The notes under the pieces are model-generated. The model did no database searches, was not told where the DNA came from, and saw only the letters and a program-made list of their open reading frames with translations. Of a stretch of DNA of 17,609 nucleotides, positions 1-7,963 are shown piece by piece. The translations under genes and the position numbers were made by a program. The stretch covers positions 1 to 17,609 of the forward strand of contig JAAUYW010000142.1 of NCBI GenBank assembly GCA_014804915.1. Reading direction: 5' to 3'. Origin of the DNA: Desulfovibrio sp. Lineage in GTDB: Bacteria; Desulfobacterota; Desulfovibrionia; Desulfovibrionales; Desulfovibrionaceae. Position 1 is the stretch's first letter. The number at the start of each line of letters is the position of its first letter.

Positions 1-807
1 GCTGCGGAAAGCCTGGGCAGCCGCAGCGCTGAAGGCTTTACGCGGGCATTCATGACTACGGACGCTTTTCCCAAATTTGTCAGCCGTACGCTGGAGATGC
101 GGCAGGGCCAGATGCGCCTGACAGTGATGGCCAAGGGCGCCGGCATGATCTGCCCGAATATGGCGACAATGCTTTGCGTTGTCCTGACTGACGCGCGGCT
201 GGATCGCGCAGACTGGCAAAGGATGTTTGATGATTGCGTTGATTTGACTTTCAATCGCGTGACAGTTGATGGCGATACCTCCACCAATGACACAATTCTT
301 GGCCTTGCCAACGGCGCTTCTGGCATTGATATAAAATCCGGCGCCGACTGGGAAAAAATGCGCTCGGCGCTGCTCGAAAGCCTGGGCGCCGTAAGCCGGA
401 TGCTGGTCAGGGATGGCGAGGGCGCGAAGCGGGTAATACATATTAAAGTGGCAGGCGCGAAAAACGAGAGGGAGGCTGAAATAGTGGCCCGCGCTGTTGG
501 CAATTCGCAGCTTGTGAAAACAGCCATCTATGGCGGAGACGCCAACTGGGGGAGAATCATCAATGCGGTCGGTTATAGCGGCGCGGAAGCAGATCCGGCT
601 GAAGTTTCCCTTTCTCTTTGCGGAATTGAGCTGTTTCGGGAAGGACAGCCCCTGGACTGTGATCCTGAAGCTCAGCTTGATGAAAAAATGCAGGCGGACA
701 CTATTGAGATTGATCTGGGTCTTGGACACGGGCCGGGCAGATACGAACTCTGGGCCTCGGATCTTGGCCATGAATATGTGTCGCTGAACGCGGATTATCG
801 CTCGTGA
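1..807 (+). CDS. argJ: Bifunctional glutamate N-acetyltransferase / N-acetylglutamate synthase ArgJ (5'-truncated by window edge)
   Basis: The frame is open from base 1, so the first bases are the interior of a gene whose N-terminal third lies outside the window; the ATG at 52 is an internal methionine. ArgJ moves the acetyl group from N-acetylornithine to glutamate in the cyclic arginine pathway. The hallmark KGAGMI-x-PNMATML is visible. The Ala-Thr bond in it is the family's autocleavage site, and the Thr (codon 166-168) becomes the nucleophile of the beta chain. Further family signatures are the T-x-N-D-T segment near 290, KTAIYGGDANWGRI near 517-558, and the usual C-terminal ending YVSLNADYRS. 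About 268 residues are present of the roughly 390-400 typical. No frameshift is seen. Its stop is only 13 bases from the stop of the convergent hydrolase gene, leaving no room for a private terminator. Confidence 0.95.
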   Translation, partial: AAESLGSRSAEGFTRAFMTTDAFPKFVSRTLEMRQGQMRLTVMAKGAGMICPNMATMLCVVLTDARLDRADWQRMFDDCVDLTFNRVTVDGDTSTNDTILGLANGASGIDIKSGADWEKMRSALLESLGAVSRMLVRDGEGAKRVIHIKVAGAKNEREAEIVARAVGNSQLVKTAIYGGDANWGRIINAVGYSGAEADPAEVSLSLCGIELFREGQPLDCDPEAQLDEKMQADTIEIDLGLGHGPGRYELWASDLGHEYVSLNADYRS

Positions 808-820
808 GGATTTGAGATTC

Positions 821-1702
821 TCAGTTCAGGCGACGCAGCCAGAAATCCAGCGCGCGATCGATCCAGCCTTCAGCCGCAGTGCCTGTGCCAAGGCCGAAGC
901 CGTGCCCGACGCCCCTGGCGACCAGAATTTGCGCGTCAACGCCAATAGCCTGGAGCGCCTTGGTTCTTGCCGTCATGATTTGCGCTGGCGCTATTGAATC
1001 GCCTGAGCCGGCAATGGCAAAAGTAGGCGGCTCGCTTGCGCAGATCCAGTCGCGCCCCGTATAGGCGAGAACAAGCGCCCCAGGCTGCGGCAGATCTTCG
1101 CCGCCCAGATTTTTATTGCCGTATGAGCCAAGATTGGCGGCCATTCTGCCGCCTGCGGAGGCGCCCCAGACCGAGTAGCCCCTTGTGGATATTTCGAGCG
1201 CCTGCGCATTCCTGAATATCCAGCCGAGGGCCTGGGCAAGGTCCCTGCTGGCCGCCCTTTCTCCGGCCGGCCGGTATTGCAGCGCAAAGGCATGGATGCC
1301 CCTTGCGCCAAGATAATGCGCAAAAGGCAGACCTTCGTGCAAGGTTCCAACATAGCGAAAGCCGCCGCCAGAGCAAATGAGCGCGAAAGGGGCCCCGGGC
1401 TTGCCGCGAAAATGAAACAGTCCGGTGCGTTCTTTCAGGGAGATCGCCCTGTAAAAGGAATAAAAGACCTTTTTGCCGGCAATTTTCTCATCAATGAGAT
1501 GATTGATTGCCTGAATCGCCTCCCCGGGGCGCACATGATTGTGCCAGGGCATAAGCCGGGCGATGTCTTTGAGTTGCAGGTTGCTCCTGGCAGCTTCGGG
1601 GGTTGGCAGCAGATGAATAGCCGCGCCGCCAAGCGCCGGATGGCCAAGCAAATCGGCTATGCCCAGATTAAGGTCCAGATGCTGCGACGCCTCTCCTCTC
1701 AC
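821..1702 (-). CDS. Alpha/beta-hydrolase (esterase/acetyl-esterase-like), substrate unknown
   Basis: The 293-residue product has the serine-hydrolase layout. An oxyanion-hole-like CSGGGF sits at about 110-115, the nucleophile elbow G-A-S-A-G-G has Ser182, an acidic residue is Asp235 in GSGDSIAP, and His267 is in VGHGFGLG near the C-terminus. This matches the Aes/BD-FAE-like esterases (COG0657). Family knowledge suggests ester or acetyl-ester hydrolysis, but the substrate cannot be read from sequence. No signal peptide is evident, so a cytoplasmic location is inferred. The start is a GTG at 1702: an in-frame TGA lies only five codons upstream and a GAGGA ribosome site is at 1712-1716, 9 bases before it. 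It is transcribed away from the MFS gene and converges on argJ, and it appears monocistronic. Confidence 0.85.
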   Translation of the reverse strand: MRGEASQHLDLNLGIADLLGHPALGGAAIHLLPTPEAARSNLQLKDIARLMPWHNHVRPGEAIQAINHLIDEKIAGKKVFYSFYRAISLKERTGLFHFRGKPGAPFALICSGGGFRYVGTLHEGLPFAHYLGARGIHAFALQYRPAGERAASRDLAQALGWIFRNAQALEISTRGYSVWGASAGGRMAANLGSYGNKNLGGEDLPQPGALVLAYTGRDWICASEPPTFAIAGSGDSIAPAQIMTARTKALQAIGVDAQILVARGVGHGFGLGTGTAAEGWIDRALDFWLRRLN

Positions 1703-1877
1703 TGCTGTCTGTCCTCATACCTGCTGCTGGTTATGCGATAGCTTCAGTAAAACTGTCTGGCGCAATTCCGGCATTGAAGCCATAGCATGGCATTTTATCT
1801 GCATCCCAAATCATTTCAACATCGGCAGCTTCATGTTTCAGTCTGGCGCTATTTGCGCAAGAGAGTATTATCTGCCC

Positions 1878-1886
1878 GGGGAGGAG
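1878..1886 (+). promoter_or_regulatory. Ribosome binding site deciding the MFS start
   Basis: GGGGAGGAG is a near-perfect Shine-Dalgarno sequence just before the ATG at 1889. It argues against the longer open frame beginning at 1787. A weak -10-like TATTAT sits at 1866-1871, but no good -35 was found at the right distance. Confidence 0.7.
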
Positions 1887-1888
1887 CA

Positions 1889-3115
1889 ATGTTTTACGGC
1901 TGGAAAATAAGCATCCTGGCAATGGGCGGCAATTTCATGCTCCAGGGCGCGACAATTTATTGCATGAATGCCTTTATGGAGCCGCTTTGCGAGCAAAATG
2001 GCTGGACGCGCATGGGGATAAATCTCAGCCTCGGGATTGCGGCGCTTCTGGGCCAGCTTACCATGCCGGCAGCCGCCGCGATAGCGGAGCGGCATTCCTT
2101 GCGTCTGCTTATGGCGGCCGGAGCTCTCGCCGGCGGACTCGCCACTTGTGGCATGGGGCTGACAGGCGACATCAGGCTTTTCACAGTTTTTCTGGTCATT
2201 GTCTGGGTTGCCAGCCAGTTTTGCGGGGGCGTGGTCGCAAATGCTCTGATGGCCAACTGGTTCAGCCATTTCAGGGGCGTAGCCTTTGGCCTGGCAAACG
2301 CGGGCGTATCACTCTCGGGGCTTATATTGCCAGCCTGCTGCTATCTGCTAATCGAGAATTATGGCCTGACAACGGCATTTCTGGTAACCGGCTTTTTCAC
2401 ATGCCTGCTTTGCCCTCTTTCATGGCTGATTGTGCGTCGTTCCCCGCAGATTTTAAACCTGCATCCGGATGGCCGCAAGCATGAGCCCAGGCGCCCCAAA
2501 AAACGGGAAAATGGGCAGAGAACTTCGGGCTTGTTCAAGGAGCCGGCCCTCTGGCAGATCGGGCTTGCTTTCGGGTTTGCGCTTATGTGCGCTTCAGGCA
2601 TTATCAGCCAGCTAAAGCCGCGTTTCTCGGATCTGGGGATCGATGGCCAGACTGGCATTGCCCTGGCCGCGCTCTCGGCAGGCATGGCCACGTTGGCAAA
2701 ATTTGTCTGGGGCTGGCTTTGCGACAAACTGGAGCCTCTTCTGGCCTCGCGCCTTTTGCTGCTCTTCTGCTTTTGCTCAATGCTGCTGCTATGGCTGCCG
2801 CCCAGCCTTGTCAGCCTTGCCTGCTTCGCATTCTGCTTCACAGCCTTTACTGGCGGATTATGGGTAGTGCTGCCCGCAGTGACTGCCCATTATTTTGGCA
2901 GCGCCAATTTTCTGGTGGCCTACAAGCTGGTCTCGATTTTTATTCTTCTGCGCTGCATGTCATTTCCGGTGATGGGAATATCGCATGAGATTCTTGGCAA
3001 TTATTCCCTGGCAGATGCCATGTTCGCAGGGCTGTTTCTGGCGGCATTCATTCTCATGCTGCTGCTAAAGCCAGAAAAGGCGGCTGAAAAGACCGGTCGC
3101 CGTCATTTACGATGA
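1889..3115 (+). CDS. Major facilitator superfamily transporter, OFA (oxalate/formate antiporter)-like
   Basis: The 408-residue product is highly hydrophobic, consistent with 12 membrane helices, with a charged central loop around residues 190-215 (Lys/Arg-rich, PRRPKKREN). The N-terminus MFYGWKI followed by a helix and NxxxQG resembles OFA-family carriers, where FYGW is common. An AERHSLRLL segment fits the loop 2-3 motif of MFS proteins and GWLCDKLEP the equivalent in the second half. The frame is open to an ATG at 1787, but I place the start at 1889: GGGGAGGAG lies 3 bases upstream and the hydrophobic first helix begins there, while the 34 extra residues are Arg/His-rich and unlike a transporter N-terminus. 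The substrate is unknown; small organic acids are only a family-level guess. It stands alone with no cotranscribed enzyme. Confidence 0.88.
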   Translation: MFYGWKISILAMGGNFMLQGATIYCMNAFMEPLCEQNGWTRMGINLSLGIAALLGQLTMPAAAAIAERHSLRLLMAAGALAGGLATCGMGLTGDIRLFTVFLVIVWVASQFCGGVVANALMANWFSHFRGVAFGLANAGVSLSGLILPACCYLLIENYGLTTAFLVTGFFTCLLCPLSWLIVRRSPQILNLHPDGRKHEPRRPKKRENGQRTSGLFKEPALWQIGLAFGFALMCASGIISQLKPRFSDLGIDGQTGIALAALSAGMATLAKFVWGWLCDKLEPLLASRLLLLFCFCSMLLLWLPPSLVSLACFAFCFTAFTGGLWVVLPAVTAHYFGSANFLVAYKLVSIFILLRCMSFPVMGISHEILGNYSLADAMFAGLFLAAFILMLLLKPEKAAEKTGRRHLR

Positions 3116-3259
3116 CAAGAGCCTGAAATTGCCAGTTCGCTTTTGCGTCATCATGACTCTGGCGCGGCTTACCGGCGGCAGCCCCTTTTTGGCGCTAATG
3201 ACAAGCACGGGGCAAATCTGCTAAAAAGGAGAAAATGGCCATAAGAAAGGAAATTCGCG

Positions 3260-4366
3260 ATGGTTCAGTTCCTTCCCCGCAGTCTTTACATTTTAGCCTG
3301 CGCAGCCTGTTTTATGCTGGTCTGGCAGAATCCGATAATGCTTTTCCTGGCCGCCTGCTTTTCCTGCCTTACCTTGCCTGTTTACCGCAAGCTTGCGAAT
3401 CTCGCCCAGGCCTGGCGCCAAAAGCTGTCAGCCAAATCCAGACAGACTCCCGCAGATCGCGCCTTGCTCAGGCTTGCAGCAATCTTCCCCATTTCCGCGT
3501 ACGCGCTTTTTATTCTTATCGCTTTCTTTACTCCAATCGCCACACTGATCCTGCTGGTTTCGCCACAGGCTGCGGCAGGGCTGAGCAGGCTCAGGGAGCT
3601 GCGCGAGGCAAATTTTCAGATGCCGGCGCACTGGGTGGAATACATCGCGCGCATCCGGGAGGAGTTTGCCAAATATCCCACTATCGAAAAGGCCCTGAAT
3701 GACACGATAAACAATCTCGATTCCATGTTCACAAGCTATATCGGGCTTCTGGTCAGCCAGGGATTTGGTTTTCTCGGAAGCACCCTGACCCTCCTTTGGC
3801 TTACTTTTCTTTTTTTGATGCTCACGATCTTGTTCACTCGCTATGCCCGTGACATCCGCAAGGTCTGCTCCCGCATTTTGCGCCTGCCCAATTCCATGCT
3901 GGGCCGCTTCATTATCGCTGTTCACAAGGCGCTGAAGGGGGTAATGCTGGGCATAGTGCTGGTGGCCCTGGTGCAGGGCACGCTTTGCGGCATCGCATTT
4001 TATTTTGCCGGCATAAACCAGCCGGCATTCTGGGGTCTGCTCGCTACGCTGGTGGCCCCTATTCCCGCAATTGGAACAGCCTTCGTGTGGTTTCCGCTTT
4101 GCGTTATGCTATGGTTTACCGGCAAGACTGTGGCCGCGATTGGCGTGGCCCTGTGGGGCGCGTTATTTGTTTCTGGCGTTGACAATGTCCTGCGTCCATT
4201 TTTTTTGCGCCAGGGCATAAAAGCGCCTTTCCTCGTGCTGATCATCGTAATTCTCTGTGGTCTCAGCTCTTTTGGGGCGGTTGGCCTGATCGCCGGCCCT
4301 GTGCTTCTGGCAATCGCCCTGCAGGCGCTTGAGGAGGCAAATAACTATTACGGAAAGGCGAATTGA
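3260..4366 (+). CDS. AI-2E family transporter (PerM/YdiK, UPF0118-type membrane protein)
   Basis: The 368-residue protein has hydrophobic segments near both termini and in the middle, with a soluble stretch around residues 100-150. The family signature near the C-terminus is clear: VDNVLRP (from residue 307) followed by a hydrophobic stretch and GLSSFGAVGLIAGPVLLA. AI-2E family members are exporters or antiporters of varied substrates (autoinducer-2 in TqsA, Na+/H+ exchange in some), so the name does not fix the substrate. The ATG at 3260 has AAAGGAA at 3246-3252, 7 bases upstream. A stronger ribosome site precedes another ATG at 3235 in a different frame (see findings). Its stop overlaps the TTG start of the next gene, so the two are translationally coupled. 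Confidence 0.9.
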   Translation: MVQFLPRSLYILACAACFMLVWQNPIMLFLAACFSCLTLPVYRKLANLAQAWRQKLSAKSRQTPADRALLRLAAIFPISAYALFILIAFFTPIATLILLVSPQAAAGLSRLRELREANFQMPAHWVEYIARIREEFAKYPTIEKALNDTINNLDSMFTSYIGLLVSQGFGFLGSTLTLLWLTFLFLMLTILFTRYARDIRKVCSRILRLPNSMLGRFIIAVHKALKGVMLGIVLVALVQGTLCGIAFYFAGINQPAFWGLLATLVAPIPAIGTAFVWFPLCVMLWFTGKTVAAIGVALWGALFVSGVDNVLRPFFLRQGIKAPFLVLIIVILCGLSSFGAVGLIAGPVLLAIALQALEEANNYYGKAN

Positions 4367-5202
4367 AGCCATTCGCTCTCCTGTTGCTGCTGCTGATTCT
4401 GGCGCCAGCCTTTAGCGCCCACGGCGCTGGTTTAAAGCTGAAGGCAGCGATTCTCTGCAATCTTGCAACTGGCAAGGTGCTGTTTGAACGCAACGCGGAT
4501 ACGCCATTGCCGCCTGCTTCCCTGACCAAGCTCATGACAATGTTTCTGGCGCTTGACGCGGTCAGGGCCAAAAAAGTCTCTCTCAACCAGAAAATCCGCA
4601 TTCCCGAGATAGCTGCCAAAACCGGCGGCTCGGCCATGCGCCTTGCTGCCGGAGAGCAGGTGCCCCTTGTTCGGCTGCTTGCCGGCATGGCTGTTGCCAG
4701 CGGCAATGACGCGGCCACTGCGGTGGCCCTTCATCTGGGAGGCACATTCGCCGGTTTCGCCAAACAGATGAACGCCAAGGCCAGGCAACTGGGCATGAAA
4801 AACACCCACTTTAAAAATCCCACGGGCCTGCCGGCCGTTGGCCATAAATCCAGCGCCCGCGATCTGATGTTGCTCTGCAGGGCTTACTTTCGCTCCCATC
4901 CCGAGGCAGCCCGTTTCCACAGCATGGGGTTTTTCATGCACAAGGGGGCAGTCGCCAAAAATACCAATTCGCTGCTGGGACGCGTGGAGGGCGTGAACGG
5001 CCTGAAGACTGGCTGGACTGTCGCTTCAGGCTATAATCTCATTGTAACAGCCAAACGCGGCAAAACGCGCCTGCTTGCGATTGTGCTGGGCTGTCCAAGC
5101 AAGGAGGCCCGGGACAATGCCGCGATCAGGCTGCTGGAAGCCGGCTTCAGGTACCCGTCCGAGCCTGCCAGAGCTCGCGCCATGGTCGAGGGCAGACAGT
5201 AG
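4363..5202 (+). CDS. D-alanyl-D-alanine carboxypeptidase (peptidase S11, PBP5/6 family), short form
   Basis: All three active-site motifs of penicillin-binding D,D-carboxypeptidases are present: S-x-x-K as Ser53-Leu-Thr-Lys56, S-G-N at 113-115 and K-T-G at 215-217. The enzyme trims the terminal D-Ala from peptidoglycan pentapeptides in the periplasm. A signal peptide is visible: Lys2, a leucine-rich core at 6-13, and a likely cleavage site near Ala22. At 279 residues it holds the catalytic domain only and ends about 60 residues after KTG. There is no room for the C-terminal PBP5_C domain and amphipathic membrane anchor of E. coli DacA, so a soluble periplasmic enzyme is inferred. The start is TTG at 4363, overlapping the previous stop (TTGA), with GGAAAGG upstream. 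It converges on polA with about 40 bases between stops and no convincing terminator. Confidence 0.92.
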   Translation: MKPFALLLLLLILAPAFSAHGAGLKLKAAILCNLATGKVLFERNADTPLPPASLTKLMTMFLALDAVRAKKVSLNQKIRIPEIAAKTGGSAMRLAAGEQVPLVRLLAGMAVASGNDAATAVALHLGGTFAGFAKQMNAKARQLGMKNTHFKNPTGLPAVGHKSSARDLMLLCRAYFRSHPEAARFHSMGFFMHKGAVAKNTNSLLGRVEGVNGLKTGWTVASGYNLIVTAKRGKTRLLAIVLGCPSKEARDNAAIRLLEAGFRYPSEPARARAMVEGRQ

Positions 5203-5243
5203 CTTGCGGCAAGGCCTCTTCCAGATTTCCGGAGTAAAGACGC

Positions 5244-7886
5244 TTAATGCGCTTCGGCCCAGTTATTGCCTACGCCCCAGTCAACCCTGAGCGGAACCGA
5301 GGTTTCAATTCCTCCCGGGCGAACTGCTTCCATCAGTTGCGCGACTCTCGCCGCAGCCTCCCTGGCGATGTTCTCCGGCGCCTCCAGCAGCAGCTCGTCA
5401 TGAACCTGTAGCACAATGCCAGCTCCCATTTTGCGCAGCTCGGAGTCATTGGCGACAGCCAGCATGGCCAGCTTCATTATATCCGCGGCTGTGCCCTGGA
5501 TTACGGCATTTATGGCCTGCCGCTCCGCCTGGGCCAGGGCCTGGCCATTTGCGGAATGGATATCCGGCAGCCAGCGCTTGCGGCCTGCCATGCTTTTTAC
5601 AAAAATATTTTCGCGCGCGCCCTTGAGGATCTCGGCATAAAAGGCCTTGAGCCCCTGAAGGGCGGCAAAATAGCGGTCAATGAACTCTTTGGCCTGCGAT
5701 GCGCTGATTTTCAGCTCCTGGGAGAGTTTGCGCGCGCCCATGCCATAGAGCAGGCCAAAATTTATTGTTTTTGCCATTCGCCTCTGGTCGGCTTCAAGCA
5801 GGTCTGGCGGCGTATCGAAAATGAGCGACGCGGTGCGCGTGTGAATATCCTCGCCATTGCGAAACGCCTCCAGCAAATGCTGATCCTGTGAGAGATGCGC
5901 CAGCACGCGCAATTCAATTTGCGAATAATCCGCGGCAATGAGCAGATTGCCGGGCGCGGCCACAAAACAGGCGCGCATTCTTGCGCCTAGCGGGCCGCGC
6001 ACAGGTATGTTCTGCAGATTTGGGTCGCTGGAGGAAATTCTGCCTGTAGCAGTCGCCTCCTGATTGAAAGTCGAGTGGATCCTGTTGCTGGCGTCCATCA
6101 GCCTTGGCAACGGATCCAGATATGTGGAGCGCATTTTTTCAAGTTTGCGATATTCGAGGATAGTATCAATTAGCGGATATTCAGGCGCCAGTTTCTCCAG
6201 CGTTGCCTGGCTGGTCGAGGGCTGGCCGGTTTTGGTGCGTTTTGCGTCAGGCAGTCCAAGCTTGCCAAACAGGATTTCGCCAAGCTGGCGCGAGGAGCTG
6301 ATATTGAATTTTTCGCCTGCGGCCGCGTATATTCTGTCGCTCAATTTGCCCAGCTCTTCTTCCACATCCGTGAGGAAATGGCGAAAAGCGGCCGGATCAA
6401 TGGCAAAGCCGCGCTCCTGCATATCCGCAAGCACCGGCACAAGCGGAAGCTCGATTTCCCTGTAAACGTTCTGCAGCTCATTTGCCGCAAGCTGACTTTG
6501 CAATCCGGCGGCGATCATCAGGGCCAGCTTCGCAGGGCCAGCCGCGGGATCGTCAATTTGTTCCTGCCAGCGCGTTGCCAGGTTGATCCATGAATACCTG
6601 CCATCTTCAGGATCAAGCAGCCAGGCGCAAAGTCCCAGATCCAGCACCGGCAGATTTGGCCTGCCTGCCAGCAGCTTGCGCCAGGAGGGGGAAGTAGTAA
6701 GCAGCTGCTTGAAATCAGGCACTATGATCAGCGCAGCGTTGGCAAGCCATGCGCACAGGTCAGCCTGCTTGCCGGAGAATGCATATTCAGCGCTTGCGCC
6801 TGGCTCACGGGACTCCGGAAGTTCCGTAATTCTGCCAATGGCTATGCGCGGCGACGTTTTCAGGCCTTCGGGCCAGACAAGGGCGACATCCAGCTGCTCG
6901 CAGGCTGGCAGGCTGGCCGTATCAGGGGCCGGGGTTGCCGGTGGCAGTCCCGGCAGCTGCGCCTGGGTTGCTCGCGGCTTCGCTTCCGGCTCGGCCCTGC
7001 CACTGGCCAGGCTGGCGATATCACGGTAAATGGAATTCAGCTCGAATTCCCTTGCCAGTTTTTCGCATTCGGCCAGATCGGCAGGACGCACCCGCAAGTC
7101 TTCAAGCTGGAGATTGGGGCAGGCGTCAAGGCGCAAGGCAGTGAGCTTGCGCCAGAGGAACATGGCGTCAAGATGCGGAGCGAGCTTGCCACGCAGTTTT
7201 TCGGGCAATTTGTCAAGATTGTCGCGAATATCTTCAAGATTTACGCATTTTTCAAATATCTGCCTGGCTGTTTTGGGACCAATTCCGGGCACGCCCGGGA
7301 TATTGTCGCTTGAATCGCCAGTCAGGGCCTGCACATCTGCCCACTGATCAGGCCGAACGCCGTTTTCAGCTTCAAAATCCGCGGCTGTGATCAGCTTTTC
7401 CTCCCTGGTGCCAGGATCCCACATTACGACATCCGGCCCAAGGCATTGCTTTAGGTCCTTGTCGCCGCTTACAATCACAACTGGCCGCTCGGCTGCGAAC
7501 CTGTTTGCCAGCGAGGCAATGCAGTCGTCGGCCTCATGGCCACTTACCACTTCGCTGGTCAGCCCAAGCGCGCGGACTACGGACTTGATCGGCTCTATCT
7601 GGACAGAGAGATCCTCAGGCATTGCTTCCCTGTTGGCCTTGTATTCCGCATATATGTCCTTGCGCAGGTTGCGGCCCTTGCCATCCATCGCAAAGAGGAA
7701 ATATTGCGGCCGCTCCTGTCTGAGGATGCGTAGTAAAACGCGTGTGACTAGCACAAGCGCATTGGTGGGGAAGCCGTCCGAGCGGCGCAAATGGCGATTC
7801 GCATAATAACTGCGATAGATGAACGCAGTTCCATCCATCAGAAATATCGGGGATTTCCGGAACCCAAGATTCTGTTCAAGGCTCAT
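5244..7886 (-). CDS. polA: DNA polymerase I with degenerate 3'-5' exonuclease domain
   Basis: The 880-residue product has the Pol I architecture. Residues 1-295 are a 5'-3' exonuclease/flap-nuclease domain with Asp18 (LMDG), Asp68 (AMDG), EADD at 118-121 and SGDKDL at 140-145. Residues 297-325 are a Pro/Ala-rich linker, and about 330-475 a remnant 3'-5' exonuclease fold. The polymerase domain follows, with motif A Asp653 (ADYSQIELR), motif B Lys706 and Tyr714 (RRMAKTINFGLLYG), and motif C His829-Asp830-Glu831 (QVHDELLLEAP). It fills gaps and removes RNA primers in replication and repair. In the middle domain the DxE of exonuclease motif I and the later acidic ligands are missing, so proofreading is predicted absent. 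The ATG at 7886 lacks a clear Shine-Dalgarno. It is divergent from mlaE, 62 bases apart. Confidence 0.96.
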   Translation of the reverse strand: MSLEQNLGFRKSPIFLMDGTAFIYRSYYANRHLRRSDGFPTNALVLVTRVLLRILRQERPQYFLFAMDGKGRNLRKDIYAEYKANREAMPEDLSVQIEPIKSVVRALGLTSEVVSGHEADDCIASLANRFAAERPVVIVSGDKDLKQCLGPDVVMWDPGTREEKLITAADFEAENGVRPDQWADVQALTGDSSDNIPGVPGIGPKTARQIFEKCVNLEDIRDNLDKLPEKLRGKLAPHLDAMFLWRKLTALRLDACPNLQLEDLRVRPADLAECEKLAREFELNSIYRDIASLASGRAEPEAKPRATQAQLPGLPPATPAPDTASLPACEQLDVALVWPEGLKTSPRIAIGRITELPESREPGASAEYAFSGKQADLCAWLANAALIIVPDFKQLLTTSPSWRKLLAGRPNLPVLDLGLCAWLLDPEDGRYSWINLATRWQEQIDDPAAGPAKLALMIAAGLQSQLAANELQNVYREIELPLVPVLADMQERGFAIDPAAFRHFLTDVEEELGKLSDRIYAAAGEKFNISSSRQLGEILFGKLGLPDAKRTKTGQPSTSQATLEKLAPEYPLIDTILEYRKLEKMRSTYLDPLPRLMDASNRIHSTFNQEATATGRISSSDPNLQNIPVRGPLGARMRACFVAAPGNLLIAADYSQIELRVLAHLSQDQHLLEAFRNGEDIHTRTASLIFDTPPDLLEADQRRMAKTINFGLLYGMGARKLSQELKISASQAKEFIDRYFAALQGLKAFYAEILKGARENIFVKSMAGRKRWLPDIHSANGQALAQAERQAINAVIQGTAADIMKLAMLAVANDSELRKMGAGIVLQVHDELLLEAPENIAREAAARVAQLMEAVRPGGIETSVPLRVDWGVGNNWAEAH

Positions 7887-7913
7887 GCGCGACCGCCAAA
7901 TTGAGGTTAAGTG

Positions 7914-7942
7914 TTGATTTCAGGCTAGCCGGTCTTTATACT
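7914..7942 (+). promoter_or_regulatory. Sigma70-type promoter of the mla operon
   Basis: TTGATT (7914-7919), a 17-base spacer and TATACT (7937-7942) match the sigma70 consensus at 4/6 and 5/6. Counting seven bases on from the -10 places +1 at 7949, which is the A of the mlaE ATG. An inverted repeat GCTAG-N12-CTAGC (7924-7928, 7941-7945) lies across the spacer and the -10. Confidence 0.55.
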
Positions 7943-7963
7943 AGCTGTATGAATCCAAGTCCG
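7935..7963 (-). promoter_or_regulatory. Possible polA promoter, overlapping the mla promoter
   Basis: On the minus strand TATAAA (7940-7935) is a good -10. At 17 bases the -35 is CGGACT (7963-7958), a 3/6 match inside the mlaE coding sequence. Transcription would start near 7928, giving a leader of about 40 bases before polA. The support is the -10 and the lack of any other space for a promoter. Confidence 0.28.

Noticed and set aside
1787..1888. Upstream extension of the MFS gene to ATG 1787
   Set aside because: The extra 34 residues are Arg/His-rich, and the ATG at 1889 has a near-perfect ribosome site and the family-typical N-terminus.
3111..3156. GATGAC...GTCATC inverted repeat after the MFS gene as a terminator
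   Set aside because: The stem is six bases with a loop of about 30 and no U-tract follows; not convincing as a terminator.
5203..5243. Terminator between the convergent carboxypeptidase and polA genes
   Set aside because: Only 4-5 base stems were found and no T-run on either strand.
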